In this document: positions 57,963 through 64,000 of the stretch, one piece after another
Layout of the letters: each line of letters opens with the position of its first letter
Numbering within the stretch: position 1 is the first letter of the stretch
Assembly: GCA_016780775.1 (NCBI GenBank)
Contig: JADHLI010000009.1
Coordinates: 1 to 64,000 of the forward strand
DNA from: Alphaproteobacteria bacterium
GTDB lineage: Bacteria > Pseudomonadota > Alphaproteobacteria > Puniceispirillales > Puniceispirillaceae
DNA: 64,000 bases
Direction of reading: 5' to 3'
Notes under the pieces: model-generated
The model's database searches: none
Told to the model about the DNA's origin: nothing
What the model saw: the letters and a program-made list of their open reading frames with translations, nothing else
Made by a program: the position numbers and the translations under genes

Positions 57963-58970
57963 ATGATGAAATTCGTCAAGACATTAGCTATCGCTGCCGT
58001 CTCTGCGGTTGGTTTTGCTACTATGGTTCAGGCAGCAGATATCAAGCCTGCAGTGATTTACGACATGGGTGGTAAGTTTGATAAATCCTTCAATGAAGGG
58101 GTGTATAACGGGGTGAAGAAATTCACCGATGAAACCGGTATTGAAGTGATGGAATTTGAAGTCACGAACGAAACCCAGCGTGAACAAGCTATGCGCAGGA
58201 TGGCTGAGCGCGGGGCAACAGTTATTCTGGGTGTTGGCTTTGCACAGGCAGATGCGATTGCCAAAGTGGCTGCTGAATATCCAGACAAGCAATTCTCTAT
58301 TATTGATGTTAGCTGGCTAGATGCGCCAAATCTGCGTCAATATTCGTTTAAAGAACATGAAGGCAGCTATCTGGTGGGCGTTGCCGCCGCCTTGGCTAGT
58401 GAGACAGGCAAGGTTGGTTTTGTAGGCGGAATGGATATTCCGCTTATTCGCAAATTTGCGTGTGGTTATGTAGGCGGAGTGAAGGCGGCAAATGGAAATG
58501 CAGATGTCTATCAGAATATGACAGGCACTACCCCATCTGCATGGAATGATCCTGCCAAAGGTGCAGAGCTAGCAAAAAGCCAAATCGATAGAGGTGCAGA
58601 TGTAGTGTATCATGCCGCTGGCGGAACAGGTCTTGGTGTTATTCAGGCTGCGGCTGATGCAGGCAAACTGGCCATTGGTGTTGATTCAAACCAGAACGGC
58701 CTCGCGCCGGGTTCTGTTCTAACCTCGATGCTAAAGCGTGTGGATGTTGCTGCATATGAAACTTTCAAAGATGCGATGGATGGTAAATTTACCTCTGGCC
58801 TGCAAGCGCTAGGTATCGCAGAAGGTGGTGTTGATTGGGCTCTAGATGAAAATAACGCCTCTCTGATTACAGCAGATATCAAGGCGGCTGTTGAACAGGC
58901 GCGCAAAGATATTCTAAGCGGTGCGGTAAGTGTTCATAACTATGAAAGCACATCAAGCTGCCCGTACTAA
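57963..58970 (+). CDS. BMP-family ABC transporter substrate-binding protein
   Basis: Signal peptide then KPAVIYDMGGKFDKSFNEGVYNGVKKF; VDSNQNGLAPGSVLTSMLKRVDVAAYETF. Confidence 0.94.
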   Translation: MMKFVKTLAIAAVSAVGFATMVQAADIKPAVIYDMGGKFDKSFNEGVYNGVKKFTDETGIEVMEFEVTNETQREQAMRRMAERGATVILGVGFAQADAIAKVAAEYPDKQFSIIDVSWLDAPNLRQYSFKEHEGSYLVGVAAALASETGKVGFVGGMDIPLIRKFACGYVGGVKAANGNADVYQNMTGTTPSAWNDPAKGAELAKSQIDRGADVVYHAAGGTGLGVIQAAADAGKLAIGVDSNQNGLAPGSVLTSMLKRVDVAAYETFKDAMDGKFTSGLQALGIAEGGVDWALDENNASLITADIKAAVEQARKDILSGAVSVHNYESTSSCPY

Positions 58971-58996
58971 TGGCATCTTTTTAATCTTTCATAGAG

Positions 58997-60613
58997 ATGC
59001 ACAAAAAAACCCTTTCAGATACAGGTGGCGCTGATACAGCGCCGCCTGCTATTTATCTTAAAAATATTTATAAAAGCTTTGGGGCTGTTCAGGCTAACAA
59101 GGATATTGACTTGCATGTAAGTGCGGGCACTATTCACGGGATTGTCGGCGAAAATGGCGCTGGTAAATCTACGCTTGTTTCTATCTTATATGGATTTTAT
59201 ACCGCGGACCGTGGCAAGACAGAAATATTTGGCGCGCCCGTAGTGTTGCGCTCGACGGCAGATGCGATTGCTGCGGGTATTGGTATGGTGCATCAGCATT
59301 TTATGCTGGTGCCAAACTTTAGCGTTTTAGAAAATATTATTCTTGGCCATGAGGGGTCAAGCAGTTTGCAGGCTGGTTTGGAAAAAGCGACCAAAGAGCT
59401 GCAAAATATTGCTGATAAATATGGCCTGCAGGTCGATTTGCATGCGCTAGTCCAAGACTTGCCCGTCGGCTTGCAACAACGTGTTGAGATTTTAAAGGCT
59501 TTATATCGCGGTGCGCGGGTGCTTATTTTGGACGAGCCAACAGGTGTTCTGACCCCGCAGGAAACCAAGCAGCTATTTGAGATATTAAGATCGCTACGCG
59601 CGCAAGGCGTGACCATTTTGCTCATTACCCACAAATTAAAAGAAATTATGGCTGTCACAGATAATGTATCGGTAATGCGTGGCGGGGAAATGGTTGCCCA
59701 TCTTGAGACCCAAAAAACCTCGCCAGAGCAGCTTGCAGAGTTAATGGTGGGCCGGCCTGTTTTACTAACGGTAGGCTATGATAGTGCAGAGGCTGGCGAT
59801 ATCTGTTTGCAAGTCGAACATTTATCTATGCGCGATGACAGTGGCAAAAGCTGTTTGCAGGATATCAGCTTTAGTGTGCGGCGTGGCGAGATTTTTGGTA
59901 TTGCCGGTGTGTCTGGCAACGGGCAGTCAGAATTGCTGGAAGTGCTAGCCGGTATATCAGCGCTTGATGCTGGCAGAGTTGTAATTGGCACAACTGAAAT
60001 CAGTGCAGATAATCCTGCAACGCCCGCTGAGGTGAAAGAATTGGGTCTTGCTCATATCCCTGAAGACAGGCATGCAATGGGGCTTATTTTGCCCTTTACC
60101 GCAGCAGAAACAGCGATGCTTGGATATGAGGAACGCGGGGCGGTAAGTGGCCGTTCGCCGTTTTTATCTCCAGATAAAATTACCCGTCATTGTGCAAAAC
60201 TGATGACAGATTTTGATATTCGCCCAGCTGATCCAAACCTAAAAAGTAATCTGTTTTCAGGCGGCAATCAGCAAAAAATTGTGGTGGCAAGAGAGATATC
60301 TGCGCATCCAGATATTCTGCTGGTTGGCCAGCCTACCAGAGGGGTGGATATTGGGGCTATTGAATTTATCCACAAACAATTACTGGCTTTGCGCGATGCT
60401 GGATGCGCAATTATTTTAGTATCTGTAGAGCTGGACGAAATTTTGAATCTATCCGATAGGATAATGGTGATGAATGCAGGCCAGAATATGGGCATTCTTG
60501 TGCGTGAAGATGCGGATGTGCAGAAAATTGGTCTGATGATGGCGGGGCTTGAAAATACTGGCAATATTGCTACGTCGTTGGCGTCAGAAAAAAAGGGGGG
60601 CAAGCATGAATAA
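58997..60613 (+). CDS. ABC transporter ATP-binding protein with two ABC domains (nucleoside/BMP type)
   Basis: First Walker A GENGAGKSTLVSILYGFY; second domain GVSGNGQSELLEVLAG; FSGGNQQKIVVAREIS. Confidence 0.94.
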   Translation: MHKKTLSDTGGADTAPPAIYLKNIYKSFGAVQANKDIDLHVSAGTIHGIVGENGAGKSTLVSILYGFYTADRGKTEIFGAPVVLRSTADAIAAGIGMVHQHFMLVPNFSVLENIILGHEGSSSLQAGLEKATKELQNIADKYGLQVDLHALVQDLPVGLQQRVEILKALYRGARVLILDEPTGVLTPQETKQLFEILRSLRAQGVTILLITHKLKEIMAVTDNVSVMRGGEMVAHLETQKTSPEQLAELMVGRPVLLTVGYDSAEAGDICLQVEHLSMRDDSGKSCLQDISFSVRRGEIFGIAGVSGNGQSELLEVLAGISALDAGRVVIGTTEISADNPATPAEVKELGLAHIPEDRHAMGLILPFTAAETAMLGYEERGAVSGRSPFLSPDKITRHCAKLMTDFDIRPADPNLKSNLFSGGNQQKIVVAREISAHPDILLVGQPTRGVDIGAIEFIHKQLLALRDAGCAIILVSVELDEILNLSDRIMVMNAGQNMGILVREDADVQKIGLMMAGLENTGNIATSLASEKKGGKHE

Positions 60614-61721
60614 AGATGCGTTGCCTAGATGGATAGATATTGGCTTGCTGCCGCTGATTAATTTGCTGGCCGCTCTTATCGTGTCGGGAATCATTATTGC
60701 TATTATTGGCGAGAATCCGTTTGTTGCAATGGGGGTGATGCTAAAAGGTGCTTTTGTTTATAAGGGCGCGCTTGGCTATACATTATTTTATACAACAAAC
60801 TTTATTTTCACAGGCCTAGCGGTTGCGGTCGCCTTTCATGCGATGCTGTTCAATATTGGCGGCGAGGGACAGGCGATGATAGGCGGACTTGGGGTCGGGC
60901 TAGTTTGTATTGCCCTTGATAGCCTGCTGCCACCTTTTCTGGTGGTAGTCCTTGCGATAGCGGCCGCTGCCTTGTTTGGGGCGGTATGGGGTGTTATTCC
61001 GGGCTGGCTACAAGCACGGCGCGGCAGTCATATTGTGATCACCACCATCATGTTTAATTTTATTGCGGCATCGGTAATGGTCTGGCTACTGGCCGGGATG
61101 CTAATGGCGCCTGGGCAAATGTCACCGGAAACGCGAAGTTTTGCGGAAGGGGTTGGCCTGCCGCAAATACATGATGTTTTGAACGCTATGGGCTTTTCGG
61201 TCGCTAAATCACCCTTAAATTTTTCTTTTGTGGTAGCGTTATTGGCCAGCTTTGGTGTTTGGGTGCTTATTTGGCGCACCCGACTAGGCTATGTAATCAG
61301 AGCCACTGGACATAGCGAGCGCGCGGCAATTTATGCTGGTCATAATCCCGCCTATATCATCATGATCGCGATGGCTATTTCCGGAGGCCTTGCTGGGCTG
61401 ATGTCTTTAAACGAGATTTTGGGCGTGCAAGAGCGGGTGATCTTGAACTTTACCTCAGGCTATGGGTTTACAGGTATTGCTGTTGCTTTGATGGGGCGCA
61501 ATCATCCGGTAGGCATCTTGTTTGCTAGCCTTTTATTTGGCGCTCTTTATCAGGGTGGTGCAGAGCTGGATTTTGAATTTCAAACCATCACCCGCGAGAT
61601 GGTATTGATGATCCAAGGCCTCATAATTTTATTTTCAGGGGCGCTGGCTTATCTATTTGCACCGTTGGTTGCACGCATCTATTTTCGGCTGAAAGTGCCT
61701 TCTGGAGGCGGCGATGGCTGA
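60606..61721 (+). CDS. ABC transporter permease (nucleoside type)
   Basis: MNKDALPRWIDIGLLPLINLLAALIVSGIIIAIIGENPFVAM; NIGGEGQAMIGGLG. ATG 60606 overlaps the ATPase stop. Confidence 0.93.
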   Translation: MNKDALPRWIDIGLLPLINLLAALIVSGIIIAIIGENPFVAMGVMLKGAFVYKGALGYTLFYTTNFIFTGLAVAVAFHAMLFNIGGEGQAMIGGLGVGLVCIALDSLLPPFLVVVLAIAAAALFGAVWGVIPGWLQARRGSHIVITTIMFNFIAASVMVWLLAGMLMAPGQMSPETRSFAEGVGLPQIHDVLNAMGFSVAKSPLNFSFVVALLASFGVWVLIWRTRLGYVIRATGHSERAAIYAGHNPAYIIMIAMAISGGLAGLMSLNEILGVQERVILNFTSGYGFTGIAVALMGRNHPVGILFASLLFGALYQGGAELDFEFQTITREMVLMIQGLIILFSGALAYLFAPLVARIYFRLKVPSGGGDG

Positions 61722-62688
61722 TCTCTGGATACAGTTTTTACTTACGCTAGATGCCACTTTACGGGTTGCAATACCGCTAATTTTATGCGCGATGGCAGGG
61801 TTGTTTTCAGAACGCTCGGGCATCATTGATATCTCGCTTGAAGGCAAGATGCTAATGGCGGCCTTTGCTGCGGGAACGCTTGCTGCGCTTACTGGCTCGG
61901 CGATAGCTGGGCTTGTAGGCGCTATTCTGGTGTCGGTAATGTTCAGCCTCATTCACGGCTTTGCTTGTATTACCCATAAGGGCAATCAGGTTATATCTGG
62001 CTTGGCGATCAATATTCTTGCTTCTGGTTTAACCGTTACGTTGGGGATTGCGATTTTTGCCAAAGGAGGGCAAACCCCGATGCTATCGCGTGAGGCCAGA
62101 TTTAGCTCTATCGAGCTACCTTTCGCCGAAGCGGCAGGCGCAATTCCGTTTATTGGACCCATCTATAAAGAGATTATTTCAGGGCATAATATTTTGGTCT
62201 GGTGTGCGCTGATAGCGGTATGGCTAACAGGGTTTGTTATTTTTAAAACGGCATTTGGTCTGCGTCTGCGCGCGGTCGGCGAAAAGCCCGAAGCGGTGGA
62301 TACAGCTGGTATTAGCGTGTCTGGCTTGCGCTATCGTGCGGTAATTATTGCTGGCATATTATGCGGGATTGCAGGGGCGTATCTGTCGATTGCGCATGGG
62401 GCGGGCTTTGTGCGCGAAATGACAGCTGGCAAAGGTTATATAGCGCTAGCTGCGCTGATATTTGGTAATTGGCGGCCTGTACCAGCACTTGCTGCCTGTT
62501 TGATGTTTGGTTTTCTGGATGCGGTTGCGGCTCGCCTGCAAGGGGTGGAAGTGCCCGTAATTGGACAGATTCCGACTGACCTGATTTTGGTTCTGCCTTA
62601 TGTGCTAACGGTGGTATTGCTGGCTGGGTTCATTGGCAAAGCAACACCGCCGCGTGCGATAGGCCGGCCATATGTTAAGGAGCGATAA
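61714..62688 (+). CDS. ABC transporter permease (nucleoside type)
   Basis: PLILCAMAGLFSERSGIIDISLEGKMLMAAF, HGFACITHKGNQVISGLAINILASGLT. Confidence 0.94.
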   Translation: MADLWIQFLLTLDATLRVAIPLILCAMAGLFSERSGIIDISLEGKMLMAAFAAGTLAALTGSAIAGLVGAILVSVMFSLIHGFACITHKGNQVISGLAINILASGLTVTLGIAIFAKGGQTPMLSREARFSSIELPFAEAAGAIPFIGPIYKEIISGHNILVWCALIAVWLTGFVIFKTAFGLRLRAVGEKPEAVDTAGISVSGLRYRAVIIAGILCGIAGAYLSIAHGAGFVREMTAGKGYIALAALIFGNWRPVPALAACLMFGFLDAVAARLQGVEVPVIGQIPTDLILVLPYVLTVVLLAGFIGKATPPRAIGRPYVKER

Positions 62689-62689
62689 G

Positions 62690-63082
62690 ATGACAGATGC
62701 GCTTGTGAAGGCCGCGATAGATATCCTGCCCAAGGCCTATGCCCCTTACAGCCAATTTCAGGTTGGCGCGGCTATTCAGGATGAAGAAGGGCGTATCCAT
62801 CTGGGCGTCAATGTTGAAAATGCAGCCTATCCAGTTGGCAGTTGTGCTGAAGCAGGGGCCATAGCGGCCATGATAGCTGCTGGGGGTAAACAGATTGCCT
62901 GTATTGCAGTTGCGGGGCGCGGGGCTGAATTATGCACCCCTTGCGGGGGATGCCGTCAACGCCTGCGCGAATTTGCAGCGCCAGACATGGAAATTCTAGT
63001 TTGTGATGATAAGGGTTTGCGGAAAATTTTTACGTTGGAAACCCTGCTTCCTCATAGCTTTGGCCCCAATAATCTGGACTAG
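62690..63082 (+). CDS. cdd: Cytidine deaminase
   Basis: NVENAAYPVGSCAEAGAIAAM (CAE) and CTPCGGCRQRLREF (PCxxC). ATG 62690 likely. Confidence 0.95.
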   Translation: MTDALVKAAIDILPKAYAPYSQFQVGAAIQDEEGRIHLGVNVENAAYPVGSCAEAGAIAAMIAAGGKQIACIAVAGRGAELCTPCGGCRQRLREFAAPDMEILVCDDKGLRKIFTLETLLPHSFGPNNLD

Positions 63083-63106
63083 AATATTTTTAGGAAAGCG
63101 GAGATT

Positions 63107-63751
63107 TTATGTATTGTAAATCCTGTCACCAGCATCGCCTAGCCCCGGCAGAATATAGCAATTTTCATTTAATTCTCGGTCAAGGGCTGCGGTAATAATC
63201 GGAATATCGGGATGGGCAGTTGTAAAGGCATGCACCCCTTCTGGCGCCGCTACCAGACAGCAAAAGACAATATCTGTTACGCCTCGTGATTTTAGCCTGT
63301 CTGCTGTCATAATCGCAGATCCGCCTGTTGCCAGCATCGGGTCAGTCATAATTACTTGCCGTGCTTTGATCTCTGGCGGCAATTTTTCATAATAATATTC
63401 AGGGTTGTGGGTATCTGGGTCACGTTGCAGACCCATATGCCCAATAGCTGCCTCAGGCAGGAGCGCGCTAAGCGCATCTGCCATGCCATTGCCCGCGCGC
63501 AAAATAGAAACAATGCATGGCACATGAACGGGCAGGGCTACGGCTGTTATTGGCTCTAGCGGCGTTTCAATTTCTATCGAAACGGTTTTGATATGGCGGA
63601 AAACAGACGCGCTCATCAATCCCGCTAATTCAAATAGAATACGGCGAAAATCCTGTGACGGCGTATCCTTATCTCGCAGTTTGGCCATCTTAACGTCAAT
63701 AACGGGATGGCAAAGAACTTCAAGCATTTCAAATTCGGCGGCGCGTGTCAT
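63107..63751 (-). CDS. upp: Uracil phosphoribosyltransferase
   Basis: SILRAGNGMADALSALLPEAAIGHMGLQRDPDTHNPEYYYEKLP, TDPMLATGGSAIMTADRLKSRGVTDIVFCCLVAAPEGV. Confidence 0.96.
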   Translation of the reverse strand: MTRAAEFEMLEVLCHPVIDVKMAKLRDKDTPSQDFRRILFELAGLMSASVFRHIKTVSIEIETPLEPITAVALPVHVPCIVSILRAGNGMADALSALLPEAAIGHMGLQRDPDTHNPEYYYEKLPPEIKARQVIMTDPMLATGGSAIMTADRLKSRGVTDIVFCCLVAAPEGVHAFTTAHPDIPIITAALDRELNENCYILPGLGDAGDRIYNT

Positions 63752-64000
63752 CGTGCTGTCCTTGTGATATCAGTATGATTAGAGGGCTGAGTTTAGCGCG
63801 CTTCTAGCTTCAGTTCAATGTGATGGTTTGCCCACATGTTGTGTGTTTTTAGCTGGACATTTTTGCATAGCTGATTTAGCCAAAGAGCAGATAGACAGAT
63901 GCGGCGCTAGCAAGGCTATTTGCAGGCGCCCTAAAAGAGATAACTCAGGTATATAAAGTTAGTGGCAAAGCTCTATTTTTCTTACTCAGCAATGAATGCT

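Noticed and set aside
63780-64000. Possible tRNA or small gene at the right edge
   Set aside because: No cloverleaf-compatible arms or GTTCRANNC T-loop seen, and short frames are interrupted by stops.
1-64000. Prophage, transposon, integron or defence island
   Set aside because: No integrase, transposase, capsid, toxin-antitoxin or restriction genes recognised; the only defence-like gene is a solitary helicase with metabolic neighbours.

Overview
The window looks like a gene-dense, mobile-element-free alphaproteobacterial chromosome segment. Gene content suggests a marine SAR116/Puniceispirillum-like lineage, but this is an inference and was not tested. Almost all ORFs belong to recognisable metabolic families:
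- An inositol/keto-sugar block: Gfo/Idh fragment, IolD, IolE and a PfkB/KdgK-like kinase.
- PCuAC and SCO copper chaperones.
- A divergent amidase plus small GatC/AtzG-like protein facing a Co-type nitrile hydratase (alpha, beta, accessory).
- A complete Entner-Doudoroff run (zwf-pgl-edd-eda-pgi) continuing into tetronate genes (otnK, otnC) and an ABC-2 exporter.
- Acyl-CoA and amino-acid catabolism genes.
- A YnjB/C/D-like ABC system.
- mmsA, cysQ and a class III ADH.
- An amidase / dipeptidase / two uncharacterised proteins / Ldh-family reductase module.
- A solitary SF2 helicase.
- rpe, trhO and gpx.
- ppa-pyrC-pyrE leading into nucleoside hydrolase, a 2OG-Fe(II) oxygenase, a BMP-type nucleoside ABC transporter, cdd and a convergent upp.

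I saw no rRNA, tRNA, CRISPR array, prophage or transposase. The best leads for something undescribed are:
1. The 41.9-47.8 kb module with a 575-aa orphan protein, a DUF3726-like protein and a cyclic-imine-reductase-like Ldh protein, preceded by a 7 x 13-bp tandem array.
2. A 2OG-Fe(II) oxygenase embedded in a nucleoside uptake/salvage operon.
3. An unannotated 31-aa hydrophobic ORF stitched by stop/start overlaps between ynjB-like and ynjC-like genes.
4. Recurrent short (6-15 bp) tandem duplications, several in frame within enzymes.
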